64,000 nt of DNA from Plotosus lineatus (GCA_024760905.1 CM045733.1:41037001-41101000), one strand, 5' to 3'. Shown: positions 1 through 10,541, counted from the first letter of the stretch. Made by a program: numbers and translations. The notes: generated by a model from the sequence alone, not told the origin.

Positions 1-1021
1 CACCCAAAGCCTGTTTCAACCCCTCCTTGAAGACAACACAACACTCTTCCTTTTTCAGCTTCCACCACTTTGTCTTCTGCTACCCTTTGCCTTCTTCACT
101 GTCATCCTGCACACCACCATCCTATGCTGTTTGGCAACACTCTCACTCACCACTACTTTGCAGTACACTGACTTCCTTCAAACTGCATCGTCTACACAAG
201 ATGTAGTCTATCTGTGTGCTCCTACCTCCGCTTTTATAAGTCACCCTATGCTCCTGTTTCTTCTGTAAGAAAGTATTCACCACAGCCATTTCCATCCTTT
301 TTGAAAAATCTATCAACAACTGTCCTTCTGTGTTCCTGTCCTGGATACCAAACCTACCCATCACTTTCTCGTCCCCTCTGTTGACTGCACCAACATGTCC
401 ATTGAAGTCTCCACCAATGACCACTCTTTCACCTCTGGGGGTACTCTGCATCACTTCATCTAACTCACTCCAGAATCTCTTATTCTCTTCTAGCTCACAT
501 CCTGCCTGTGTGGCATAAGCACTAACAACATTGAACATTTCTCTTCCCATCCACACCATGATAAAACAGCTTAAACCCTGCCCATAAGCTTCTAGCTTTG
601 CTACCTTTCCACCTGGTCTCCTGAACACAGAGTATGTCCACCTTCCTCTTCTGCATCATGTCAGCCGGCTCTCTATCTTTTCCTTTCATAGTTCCAACAT
701 TTAAAGTCCCTACTCTCAGTCCTAGACTCATGCCTTTCCTCTTCTCTTTCCGCCTATGGACAAGCACGTCCCACCTCTTCTTCTTCGACCAACAGTAGTC
801 CAATTTCCACCAGCACCCTGTTGGTTAACAGCACTGATGGCGGTCGTTGTTAACCCGGGCCTTAACCGATCCGGTATGGAGGTAATGTTTGTGATTTGCA
901 TTATAAAGTTTGATATTGGTTTTACGTTGGGTGCTCTTCCTGACACAACCCTCTGTATTTATCCGGGCTTGGGACCGGCGTGAGGGAGACACACTGGGTG
1001 GTGCCCCCCTCACGGCTGCAT
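1..1021 (-). mobile_element. RTE-clade LINE, 5' part, cut by the window edge
   Basis: Read on the minus strand, the element starts at about 1021 with the same ATGCAGCC-type 5' end as the four full copies and runs off the left edge. It encodes the endonuclease start (VGTLNVGTM, LCVQETRWKG) and later endonuclease motifs (GGDFNGHVG, STQIDYILCRR). About 140 bp present in the other copies is missing near 540, between KRN and NVVSAYA, so the ORF is broken in at least two places. It lies in intron 2 of slc7a5. Confidence 0.9.
143..803 (-). pseudogene. RTE endonuclease ORF, two broken frames
   Basis: The AP-type endonuclease of the RTE LINE is split into two overlapping frames (803-522 and 628-143). 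The first holds VGTLNVGTMKGKDREPADMM and QETRWKG. The second holds NVVSAYATQAGCELEE, the catalytic-site neighbourhood GGDFNGHVG and STQIDYILCRRC. An internal deletion near 540 causes the frame change. It cannot encode a working enzyme. Confidence 0.85.
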
Positions 1022-1893
1022 TTTAGTGAACTTTTATTCATATATTAATTTTTTTGAAATTATTTTTATTGGGTAGTGCAAAAACCTCCCGCACCCAACA
1101 TCACCTCACTTTTGATACGATTAATAATAATTATAACAAGAATTGTTATAATTGTAATAATTATAACAAGAATTGTGACACAAAAGGTGTGTCTTCAGTC
1201 AAACCCACAATGGTTTCAATTTGCAGTTAATTTTGAGTTCCATGAACAAGGTGCAAAATCCTTGAAAGTAAAAGAAAAATGACAGCCAGAATTTTGTTTT
1301 GCCCTGGATTGAAATCTTGGAGAAGGTGAAGATTTGGGTTACTTTGCCTTATGTTTTAGGTGATGTGAAAGAAGACAGTAAGTCAGAAAGATTAAAGAAA
1401 AGCAAAGGCAAGAAAGGCAAAAAGTGTCTACAAACATTAATAAGCAACAAGGGTCCAAGGCAGTGAGGTGATATTATGAATTCACCATAGTATTAAGTGT
1501 GAACTCGATTCAAACCTCCAGTTTTTACTTGGTTAACAGACAGCATATAGTACATAGTGACTGATCTACGCCACTTGGAAAACTGACAAACATCTGAACT
1601 GTAAATTTATCAACACTATTTCAGAAATTTGAGACTTTTGCTGCTGATCATTAATAATAATATATTATTTCTAACTTCTTTTGCCAATGTACTGGTTAGT
1701 TTTAATCATAAATTTGGTTTATAGACAATTCTATGATTTAATTTGCTATTTTAGCAATATGATGCTTTTTTTGGGGGTTTGCAGGTGTCATTTTTCGCTG
1801 TTTAAATAGTAAATTACTTCAGGTGTGGGAGGTTATTTCAATGTATGAACAAGAAAAAGTTATTTTTCTGAGTTTTAGGCTAAAGTTCACCAT
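1022..1893. other. AT-rich intronic stretch, no gene seen
   Basis: This stretch is AT-rich non-coding sequence inside intron 2. It contains a short near-palindromic run of ATAATTATAACAAGAATTGT words at about 1126-1177. No ORF with recognisable homology and no clear transposon ends were seen. Confidence 0.5.
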
Positions 1894-1990
1894 TTAAAGT
1901 AAAAGGTAAAGTCCGTTGGGCTTTTTACACCCGAGCCTCGTTGCTCATCGGACCAGTGCTTATTCCCGGATTCTGTAGCGTTCATCATTT
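1894..1990 (-). mobile_element. tRNA-derived SINE, 3' fragment
   Basis: The sequence AAGTCCGTTGGG with a short T-run and CACCCGAGCCTCGTTGCTCATC matches the 3' region of the SINE at 61694-61998 in the same orientation. Only the 3' part is present. The fragment ends just before the left end of Harbinger-like copy A. Confidence 0.7.
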
Positions 1991-2574
1991 AAAACCACAG
2001 GCTTATACCCACATTTCACTGGAGCGTGACAGACTCGCGGAAGCAAAAATGTTATCATCCTCCAACGTTTCTGAGTTGTTCCGTCATCTTCCATGTCCTT
2101 CCGTATGATTCTGAATGTATTCCTCCGCTTCCGGCAGGCCAAAATGTTCTGCGAAGTGTTCAAAAGCACGTTCATGAAAAAATTTTCCAATAGTGTTCCC
2201 TTAGGTTCCGCAGTCCTTCCGCAAATGTTCCGTCATTTCCGCAAATGTTCCGTGATCATTACTTTTATTCCACAAGTGTTCTGCGAGCATTCCCGCCCCT
2301 CTTCCAGGTGGTCAAACGCGGACACGGAACGTTGGCGTTCATCTACGGATCCCCACATAATACTCACGGAAGGCGCGGAATACATACGGAACAATAAAGA
2401 AACACTCAGTAATTACCGTAGACAGTAGGCAGAACATTTGCGGAATACAAGCGGAACGTTTGCAGAATGGTTGCGGATTGCATGGAAGACTTGCGGAACA
2501 CCCACGGAAGTCACTTCCGATATAGATACAGGCGCGCAAGACAAAGAGTCATTCATTTCGAGAGAGACGCCACG

Positions 2575-2973
2575 ATGCCGAAAGCCAAGAGAAAGACATC
2601 AATCAAGCGGCCATGGTCTCCAACGCCAGAAACCCCACCTGAAGAGCCTTCCCAGGAAGCTGAGGTCGACGCTGAGCTGGATGTCGCCGAGATTGCCGCT
2701 GAGAACAAAAAGCTATGCGTTTACATTAAGCTGACCGACGGTAAGGAGCAAGCCATAGTCGAGTTCATCCAGGCGAATGAGTGCCTTTACAATAAGAAAC
2801 TCCGCTCCTGGACGAACAAGACACTCAAGGCCAAGCTCTGGTCTGATCAGGGAGTGCACATGGGAAAGACTGACAAGGAGCTTAAGCTATGGTTCCATAG
2901 CTTGCGCACGAGGCTCGGAAAGCTTTGTTTTATTCTGTTTTCCTGTTCCTGTAATGAAGTTTTAAAGTTATAA
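2575..2973 (+). CDS. MADF-like domain ORF inside Harbinger-like copy A
   Basis: This is a 132-residue ORF with a plausible start context (ACGATGC). Residues 1-30 are basic then proline- and glutamate-rich. Residues about 55-117 resemble a MADF (Myb/SANT-like) DNA-binding domain: AIVEFIQANECLYNKKLRSW, then KLWSDQG, then KELKLWFHSLRTRLGKL, with the expected tryptophans. After LGKL the frame runs into sequence that is non-coding 3' flank in copy B, where an AATAAA signal follows, so the original protein was probably longer and this copy is a deletion fusion. PIF/Harbinger elements commonly encode such a Myb-like partner that guides the transposase to the transposon ends; that role here is inferred. 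It could be a dead fragment. Confidence 0.6.
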   Translation: MPKAKRKTSIKRPWSPTPETPPEEPSQEAEVDAELDVAEIAAENKKLCVYIKLTDGKEQAIVEFIQANECLYNKKLRSWTNKTLKAKLWSDQGVHMGKTDKELKLWFHSLRTRLGKLCFILFSCSCNEVLKL

Positions 2974-3135
2974 TCACTGTGGTTTGGATTGAGTGCATAG
3001 TTTTTAGTCTGGAATGATTTATTGAGGTGCAAATAAAAGGAACATATTGATATTATTGATATTAAACATATTAACATATGTTCAATTTTTAATTTAAAAT
3101 GCATTTAAGACATTGTAAAATATAAACAAATAGTA

Positions 3136-3461
3136 CAGTGGTCTCCAACATTTTTTGCACCAGGGAATGGTTTTATGTATGAAACTGTTTCTGTGGACCG
3201 ATTAGAGTCTACTCCATAGTGTTGTTTTGGTGGGTGTCACCGCAGAAAACACCGTCTCACAAAGATATGTGGTTGGAAATGAGAGAAGGTCCTTCAGTAC
3301 ATCTGTGACAATGTCAAAAACAGATGTTTTTGAAAATAAGACCTGGAAGCTCAAATTAAAAAAAATATATAATTTGTACCATGAAAAATTTAGTTTGCGG
3401 ACCGGTATCAAATGATCCACGGACCCGTACCAGTCCGTACACCGGGGTTTGGGGACCCCTG
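3136..3461. mobile_element. hAT-type MITE nested in copy A
   Basis: The ends are CAGTGGTCTCCAA at the left and the inverted TTTGGGGACCCCTG at the right. Flanking 8-mers at 3128-3135 (aaatagta) and 3462-3469 (atatagtg) agree at six of eight positions, as expected for a worn hAT duplication. It interrupts the AT-rich minisatellite of copy A. It has no coding capacity. Confidence 0.8.
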
Positions 3462-3462
3462 A

Positions 3463-3690
3463 TATAGTGCATTATAAACATATTGTAAATGATAAACATA
3501 TTGTAAATTACAAACATATGTTAAAATTAAAATTATTGTACATTATAAACATACTGTAAATTATAAACATATAGTGCACTATAAACATATTCTAAATTAT
3601 AAACAAATTGTAAATTACAAACATATGTTAAATTTTAAATTTATTGTACATTATAAACATAATTTATAAACATTTATAAACATGGAGTAT
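3463..3690. repeat. AT-rich minisatellite of the Harbinger-like family (copy A)
   Basis: Degenerate tandem units of roughly 17-22 bp are built on ATTATAAACATATTGTAA. The same array occurs at the matching place in copy B (about 18425-18715) and copy C (about 30335-30625), so it is part of the transposon family. Confidence 0.75.
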
Positions 3691-4244
3691 GAATGAGAGA
3701 ATAAACTTCTTTGGTCAAATCTGTGTATTTATAGGCTGATTCAGGAACAAATCCTTTGATCTTTGCCGATTTTTCCTCGTTGATACGTGGTTACTCCAGG
3801 TATTCCTCAGTCGTTCCTCAGTTATTCCTTAGTCATTCTGTGTTGAACGTGAATGTTCCGCCTTCATTTTCCCTGTTCCGCAATCATTCCGTAGCTCTTC
3901 CTTCTAAAACTGCGTAGTGCCACTGTCATTCCTCGAGTGTTTCTTGCTTTCCATGAACGTTCTGAGAATTATCTGGTCTTCCTTTGCAATCCGCACTGGT
4001 TCCGAAGGTAATCCGAGCGCTTTTAGGTATGTATTCCGATATTGTACTGCGGTCTTTCCGTGTCTTTTCTGCACATTCAGTGAACATTCTGAAGGTGTTC
4101 GGAAGGTACAATTTTCCGTATGTTTTTTACCTATTTTCCATGTAAAAATGCCGAAGCTCCTCTGTAGAGTGCATTCCGCGCCTTTGTGCCACAATCATTA
4201 CATTCCGCACTCCAGTGAAATGTGGCCATTAGAAATCTAATATT

Positions 4245-4603
4245 AGTCATAACCCGAGTATACGTACATGTATATGTGTATACATTATCAATAAATACAT
4301 ATTCAATGCTATAAAATGCTTATAATAACAATTAAACATTCAAAAATAATGCATAAGATGTAAATAAAATATAAATACACACACAGATGCGCGCACACAC
4401 TCAGATGCACACCTCACAAAATGCAAGTAGTTTTGTTAGGGGTGGGTGGGTTGTTTTGGTTTTTTTTGCATAATAATTGGCATTGTTTTGCGGCATTTTC
4501 CTTAACTTTTTCCATATTTTTTATTTTTCGATCAATATTTTTGAAAAACCCGCGATGCACTGAAGCCGCAGAAACTGAAGCATGAAGTAACGAGGGATCA
4601 CTG
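4245..4603. mobile_element. Mariner-type MITE, right part
   Basis: The right terminus reads GTAACGAGGGATCACTG followed by TA, a mariner/Tigger-style end. The interior (TACGTACATGTATATGTGTA, then AATAAATACATATTCAA and CACACACAGATGCGC) matches pieces at 60816-61015 and 62380-62545. The left terminus is missing here. Confidence 0.7.
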
Positions 4604-4850
4604 TATATCGTGTTAGTTAAACCAAGTTTGTCAAGTTAAAGGAATAACTGATAATTAAAAAAAAAGCATGGATGAAAACTGTTATGCAGACTAAGGATGT
4701 AAAACTGCCTTTCTTTCGGCTAATTGAATATCTGAAGAACCAGCGTTTGTGGTTTAATTATAAAACCAAAATGTCCAGAAAATAAAGAACTTTCTTCTTT
4801 AGTTTATTTATGTATGAAGGTTATTCCTTCTGAGAAACTGCCAAGAAACC
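4604..4850. other. Short AT-rich stretch, nothing recognised
   Basis: This is intronic sequence between the MITE end and the Tc1 remnant. No ends, ORFs or repeats stood out. Confidence 0.4.
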
Positions 4851-5340
4851 AAAGAGCTCAACATTGAAGTGGCACCTCTTGAAAAAGCAAAATCTGAGAC
4901 TGGTTAATAAAAGGAGAAGATTGAGACAAAGGAATACAGACATTGGGCAGAGGAATATTGGGAAATGGACAGATGAATCCAAGTTTGAAGTGGTTGAGTC
5001 ACGAAGCAGAACATTTATAAGGTGCAGAATAAAAGGGGGAGAGTTGCAGGAGTGCTTGAGATAAACTGTCATACATAGTGGGGGTAACGGGATGATCTGG
5101 CAGTACTTTTGTGGTTGTAAAGCGGTTGAGTTATACCAGGGGAAAAGGGGATTTTGAACATAAATAAAAGCTATCACTCCGTTTTACAACACCATCAAGC
5201 CAGTCCAACTTGTGAAGTGCTTCAAGAAACACGGAGTAAAATTTCTTCATCTTACCTTGACAAAATGACAGCAAGACTGACAAAGGTCTGCAAGGCTGTA
5301 ATAACTGTAAATGGAGAATTTTAGACCAGAGCCAAGTTTG
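4851..5340 (+). pseudogene. Tc1-like transposase remnant
   Basis: Conceptual translation gives GKWTDESKFEVVESRSRTFI, then SGGNGMIWQYFCG and, in another frame, IKPVQLVKCFKKHGVKFL. WTDESKFE is the second catalytic block of Tc1-family DDE transposases. Frameshifts and stops separate the pieces, and no terminal repeats were seen nearby. It is an old, dead fragment in intron 2. Confidence 0.7.
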
Positions 5341-6047
5341 TACAAAATTATAATTTAAAAAAATTATTCATGTCTTGACTATGTCATATTCGTTTTGCAA
5401 CTCATTTGATGGGTATAAGTTTGTTTTCATGGAAAATCTGGTTTTTTGCCTTTTTTTTTTTTTTTTAACTTCTGGCGGTCAAGTGTCTGTATGGGCATTG
5501 TATATGTACAGGTGATAGATGGTGCAGGTCACTTTCCAACATCAGAGTAAATATAAGTGCTATGATGGCGTTCTAATATGCAGTCTGACAGACAGAGCGA
5601 AACCTATTCGAGTACTGGTATGACACCTGATCTGCCGCACCACTTGGCATGAAGTGTGATGACTTCTAGTTGGAACTTTGCGGCGCTCTGAAAAAAATGC
5701 CATTCCTGCTTGCGTTTATAGCCTGCACCTCTAACACTTCTGCATTTCTTTTATCCTCTGGTGTTCAGAGAACATATTTCAATTAAAAGTGCCAAAGGGT
5801 AAGTGTTACGAATCCTCTACTGATGCTTAACAAATGTATTTGCAATGTCAGAAAGCAAAATGCAAATGAACCTCGGTAGCAACGGTGTTCTCACCCAACA
5901 GGTCACTTAAATACATCTGCAGGATTTAGACAGATTTTCAACCAAACACTGTTTAAAAATCTAACCTTAGGCATGCAAAGACAAGCCACCCTTGAAGCTT
6001 CCGTAAATGTTACATCTGGATAACAAACCGGGCTTGCAGTTTATTAG
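5341..6047. other. Intronic stretch, no gene seen
   Basis: This sequence holds a T-run near 5451-5466 but no ORF with recognisable homology and no terminal repeats. It probably includes unrecognised decayed repeat. Confidence 0.4.
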
Positions 6048-6049
6048 TA

Positions 6050-6832
6050 CAGTAAAACCTCCGCTGACGAACGCTTAAGCTCACGAACTTTTCGCCTCAA
6101 GAACATTAAATTTGCGAGCATATAGTCTCTGCTGACGAACTAGTTTTCGGCGGACAAATCAAACCACGCGGTCGAACAGCGCCACGGTGGCGGCCACGAG
6201 AAGCTGACGCACGCTCATGGCGTCACAGTTCGTCACTTCCTTTCTTTGAATGCGGAAGTGGTTTGTGTTTGCTAGACATTTTGGACCATATTGAGTGTAC
6301 TTTTGCTATTATGGGACCGAAAAAGACCCCACCACAGGCGGAGATCATTGAAAAACACGAACGAGGTGTGCGTTTGTGTGACTCAGCGTCCCAGTACCAG
6401 TACGCTAAGTCTACCACCATCCTTAAGAACAAGGAAGCTATTAAGGGTGCGTGTGTGGCTAAGGGTGTTTCCAAACAGTAGGCGTTTCCAAACTCTCCTT
6501 CCAAACAGTAAGTCCCTCCCTCCCTCCTCCTCCCACTCCATTCCATCAAGCCGTCAACTACCATCACAAAGGTAAATAAAACGACTTTATTATACAGTAC
6601 AGTTTATTTCTTTAATTACAATACAATAGCACATTTATTATACATAAAATAAGGTATATTTTTGTGTAGTTTTAAGGCTTATTTAGTAGAAAATTATGTT
6701 TTATGGGGACCTGGGAACGGATTATTCTCATTTTAATGGTTTCTTATGGGAAATAAATGTTCGGAAGACGAACTTTTCGCCTTACACACACTTTCTGGGA
6801 ACCAATTATGTTCGTGAGCAGAGGTATCACTG
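6050..6832 (+). mobile_element. Tigger (pogo-group) deletion derivative
   Basis: The terminal inverted repeats are CAGTAAAACCTCCGCTGACG at the left and, inverted, CAGTGATACCTCTGCTCACG at the right. The element is flanked by TA on both sides (6048-6049 and 6833-6834). It keeps only the start of the transposase (6311-6481). Short subterminal GACGAACTTTTCGCC words recur at both ends. Confidence 0.88.
6311..6481 (+). pseudogene. Tigger transposase N-terminus (CENP-B-type HTH)
   Basis: The 56 codons after ATG 6311 (MGPKKTPPQAEIIEKHERGV and AKSTTILKNKEAIKG) match the N-terminal CENP-B/pogo helix-turn-helix of Tigger transposases. A TAG stop at 6479 ends the frame, and the DDD catalytic domain is absent because the element is deleted internally. 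Confidence 0.8.
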
Positions 6833-6834
6833 TA

Positions 6835-7560
6835 TATTATTTCAAAATTCCTATCACTCTTAATACCAAAAGGGGTGTGGTCAAGGAATGAGGACTGGAT
6901 ATCCTTTCTGTTTACAGTTTATGTGGAATTTCAAATGCTCTGCACCGGTTCATGTGGGTTTCTCAGGGTTATTTCCTCCTCACTGAGTCAAAGTGCACCT
7001 GATTAGCAAAGAACGAGTGGCTTTGGGATATTGTTGATCCTTTGCTAGTTACATGATGAGAATGCTCAGTGTAACAGGGAACTGTTAGAGCCATTTTATG
7101 TCTTTATGAAATATTAATTGATAGATATCATTACATTATAGTCCACTAATTTAGATTCTGTGATAAAAGTTTCTATACATACAAACCTAAGTAAACCCAT
7201 TAAAAAAATTGTATAGAAATAAAGGTATGAATTTTAAAAATATATATATTGAAAATGTACAATATTTCAAATAAGTAACTTAGATTTAAGTATAAAAAAC
7301 TTTCTGATGCTATTGGAAATTTTTAAAATAAATTAAAATAATCATGCTTTTATTCTAAACCCTGGATTAATTGCAATTTTTAAGTCTAGTAAAAAACTAA
7401 AAATGATGTATTCAAGTATTTTTATAAAGGTATTTAGCAATTTTTAGAGAGACATAAATAAATAGAAAATTAAATAAAAATTAAATGTAGGTAATGTTGA
7501 AAGAGAACAGTAGTAATTTATTATGTCTACCATGGGGTTCTGATTTTTCACCTGTGTTGG
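6835..7560. other. AT-rich intronic stretch
   Basis: This is AT-rich sequence in intron 2 without recognisable coding or transposon ends. It leads into a TG microsatellite at 7565. Confidence 0.4.
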
Positions 7561-7564
7561 TTTG

Positions 7565-7647
7565 GTTTTTTTGTGTGTGTATGTGTTGTGTGTGTGTGTG
7601 TGTCCGTGTGTGTATGTATGTGTTGATGTGAGTGCGCGCGCGCGCAC

Positions 7648-7682
<35 letters not shown>
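7565..7682. repeat. (TG)n microsatellite
   Basis: The TG repeat is interrupted by TATG and GCGCGC runs. Translations of it in all frames are artefacts. Confidence 0.95.
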
Positions 7683-7684
<2 letters not shown>

Positions 7685-8229
7685 CAACTTCATTTACAAC
7701 GGTATTGCATTGATTTGGATGCTATGTTTCCAAAGTTGGGTGAGGGAAAGTAAAAATCCAAAACTTTGTAAGTGATCCATGCATGGGATCCTGTCCTGAA
7801 AAAAAAAATCCTGCAATTTTATGGGGCAAAGGGGCATATCAGATTTCCACTAGGGGGGAAACATTTCATTATAAGTGCCAAGTTATAAACACCGGCAGTC
7901 TTTGGCAGATTTTTCAGGTAAATCAGTGCACTTGTCACCAAAATCCATTTATGCCTAGTAACGGTACCTTATACTCTTGTAGTTTATGCATGTCTATCTT
8001 TAATCCAAGCTCCTCTCTTCTAGATCCTTGTAAAGGGGTGTGTACTGACGGTCTGAATAACTGGATCACTCTAAGCCCTGGGAAACTATAAATATAGTAT
8101 TTATTTACTGGGAGCACTCAAGGAGTGGACTGTGAGGTAACCAGCTTTTATTTTGGGAGGAGCTGTTTGTGGAGTCCTGATAAATGATGACCTTAAATGA
8201 CAAATGACAAACTGTGCACATGTGTGTGT

Positions 8230-8275
8230 GTTAGAGAGAGAGAGAAAGAGAGAGAGAGAGCGAGAGAGAGAGAGA
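8230..8275. repeat. (GA)n microsatellite at the slc7a5 exon 2 donor
   Basis: A GAGAGA run with a few interruptions lies on the plus strand just past the exon 2 donor site, so it sits at the start of intron 2 in the transcript as CT-type sequence. Confidence 0.9.
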
Positions 8276-8280
8276 CAAAC

Positions 8281-8405
8281 CTTTGCCAATCTGTATAAAG
8301 CCGACAATGATGATGAGCCCCAGAGCCAGAAGTTTAGCTGCTGCGAAAGCGTCCTGGACTCGGGTTGCAGCACGAACACTGTAGCAATTCACTGCTGTCA
8401 ACAAG

Positions 8406-8406
<1 letters not shown>
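8281..8406 (-). CDS. slc7a5: slc7a5 exon 2 (TM5 region)
   Basis: This 126-bp exon carries 2 nt, 41 codons and 1 nt, so both ends are phase 1 and it joins exon 1 in frame. The joined product runs CLCI then [37 protein letters not shown] and IQIGK, the conserved LAT1 segment that begins TM5. On the minus strand the acceptor AG is at 8408-8407 and is preceded by an uninterrupted CT-type microsatellite that acts as the polypyrimidine tract. The donor is GTTTGT at 8280-8275. Exon 3, which should complete the glycine after GKG and lead toward the FAYGGW region, was not found between 1 and 8280, so intron 2 probably runs off the left edge. Identity rests on the protein match and the phase agreement. 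Confidence 0.95.

Positions 8407-8408
<2 letters not shown>

Positions 8409-8441
<33 letters not shown>
8409..8441. repeat. (GA)n microsatellite forming the exon 2 polypyrimidine tract
   Basis: On the minus strand this is an uninterrupted CT run that ends at the AG acceptor of slc7a5 exon 2. It replaces an ordinary pyrimidine tract. Confidence 0.92.
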
Positions 8442-8442
<1 letters not shown>

Positions 8443-9035
8443 CACAGAAATTAGGTCTTTCCGATTAAAATGACATTTGTAAAATGAAAAAAAAAAAATC
8501 CCAAATGTGTACACGTACACCAATTTGATCACCTCAGTGAAAGGGTATGTGTCTGATATCATGCAAACGTGAGATAAGTGGATAGAAGGAGGTCAGACCT
8601 TAGTCTATTACACTCCATCTCATCACAAAACAGAAGGTGTAACCTGTTTCGATGAAGATGCCAGTAAACAGCACAACTTCTACCATTGCATCATCTCACC
8701 ACAACCACATTTTAAAAACTATAATGAAACTTGCTTGGCTTTCCACAGAGGCACGGGTATTCATTTGAAGTCTTCAGTATCCACTTATGTTTAAACTATA
8801 CCATAAAGAAACAGGAGATAAACATCTATCCATCCAACCAACTATTCATCCATCCACAAAAATCTACATTAACTGTCAGTGTAAAACGTGTAAAAAGTGT
8901 GTGCATCTCTCTTGTGTCAAGTGTTAAGACATTAAATATGTAACAAGTTCTTAACTGAAAGATATGAACATTTTAAAGCATAATTTAAAAAAAAAATAAA
9001 AAAAACCACACTACTACCACACACCCATATTACAA
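8442..9035. other. Intron 1 stretch, no gene seen
   Basis: This is the intron sequence upstream of exon 2 (in the direction of the gene). No ORF or repeat ends were recognised. A branch point would lie in the first tens of bases but cannot be picked with confidence. Confidence 0.4.
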
Positions 9036-9127
9036 CCGCCCCACAATTACGATTAACCCCACTTCAACACACATGCAATAAATTACAGAAATGCAATTTC
9101 GCTCTCTCTCTCTCTCTCTCTCTCTCC

Positions 9128-9173
<46 letters not shown>

Positions 9174-9297
9174 CCCTGTACATTCATAACAGACTCGCAT
9201 GCAGTAACACAAATTCCAGTTCTACAACGCCCCACATACATATAATTACTAATTACTACTAAGCTTCCCAACACACATGCAATAAATTACTCGGATG

Positions 9298-9372
<75 letters not shown>

Positions 9373-9400
9373 ATATAACACACTCGCACGCATTGACACA
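9036..9400. repeat. Local tandem duplication carrying (CT)n(CA)n arrays
   Basis: Two blocks of about 200 bp each contain AACACACATGCAATAAATTAC, then a CT run, a CA run and an ACTCGCANGCA segment. They start at about 9066 and 9270. The CT/CA arrays differ in length, so the duplication predates some repeat slippage. Confidence 0.75.
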
Positions 9401-10286
9401 CACTTTGAGGTTTGTCTCTGCATGACTAAACTCCACTCTGAACACACTAATGAGTGAGCGGCCCCTCACTGACCAGATAGTCCCAGGCGAACCACAAAGC
9501 ACTGGGCTTCTTCCAACTCAGTCTCTCAGTGCTGTGTTGTATAAATCAGGTCAGTGGAAAGATGCAGCTGCACTAATATGTAGCAGAGGATTGTGGGTAA
9601 TGAAAGGTGAGGGGTCCCACATCTATCAGTCCATCCATCTACCAGTTCACATACTCATCGACCCACCTCTCTATCCTTCTATCCATCCAAACCCAGGTTT
9701 TCTGGTCACATTTACTCTCCATCTTTCCATCCATCACTTCATTCATCTATTTCATCCATCAATTTTCTCTCTCCAACACAATTTTATTAACCCTTTATAC
9801 CCTTAATTATTTTCTAGCTGTAAAAAAAATATTTCATGCTTTTTTGGGGACTTAAGTAAGCTGGTTAAAGGTATTATGTACTGAAAATATGAATTTTGCA
9901 TTAATTATAAAAAAAATAATAATACGTGACTAATTAGTCACATCTGGTAGGAAAGGTTGAATAAATATTAATAATAATGCGTGATGAACTCACATCCATA
10001 GGATCCATAAAGTGAAAAATAAAAGATCTTTTTATCACATATCCTTGATTGCATTATCAAAAACGTATCACAATATATCACAAACCTTGAAAAAAAATTC
10101 TGTTTTACAAAAGTAATGGTATAAAACTTGCCTTATAAGAATATTCAGGCATAGAAATACTGGCACAAATGGTACTTATAAATGTATGTAAAATAAAATA
10201 AATCATGTTGAAATAAAAAACTTATAAAAAAATCCTTTGGTATGAAAATAAGGGCGTTCTCGGTTCTGCGGTACTTTATCCTGCAA

Positions 10287-10541
10287 CTACTCATGGTAAG
10301 CTTCGAAGCAGTTGGATTTGCTGTTTAGGCTCACATTGCATTTTTTGCATTGAACATTTTTGCATCTTTGCCTTTTTTCTGTAATTCGTGGAAGATGCCC
10401 AACGCCGTCTTTTTGAACGGCAACTGAAGGACGATGACAGCCCTTTTTAGGAGGTTTGTTTGGCTCTGTGTTCGAAGCAGGTCTTCCCCTCTTCTTCCCA
10501 CCCACTTTACCAGCCTTCATCAGCTCAAATGACAGGAACAC
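10287..10541 (-). pseudogene. piggyBac transposase C-terminal zinc-finger piece
   Basis: The piece GVGHLPRITEKRQRCKNVQC then KKCNVSLNSKSNCF matches the cysteine-rich C-terminal domain of piggyBac transposases. A preceding KKRGRP segment is basic. Upstream, in a broken frame around 10600-10670, VAVDCPDMVKQYNKSMGG is the conserved block that normally precedes it. Confidence 0.8.

Larger units (their letters stand above)
2006..4228 (+). mobile_element. PIF/Harbinger-like transposon, copy A
   Basis: The termini are near-perfect inverted repeats, with CCACATTTCACTGGAG at the left (from 2009) and CTCCAGTGAAATGTGG at the right (to 4225). The element is flanked by TTA at 2003-2005 and 4229-4231, the TWA duplication typical of PIF/Harbinger. 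From left to right it holds an array of eight TTCCG then eight CGGAA words (about 2077-2513), an ORF with a MADF-like domain (2575-2973), an AT-rich minisatellite (about 3463-3690) interrupted by a hAT MITE, and a second TTCCG-rich arm (about 3785-4210). No transposase is present, so it is non-autonomous. Copies B and C share its ends and arms. Confidence 0.75.

Noticed and set aside
7565..7682. Histidine/threonine- or cysteine/valine-rich small proteins over CA/TG arrays (also 19716, 20107, 60018)
   Set aside because: These frames are translations of microsatellites.
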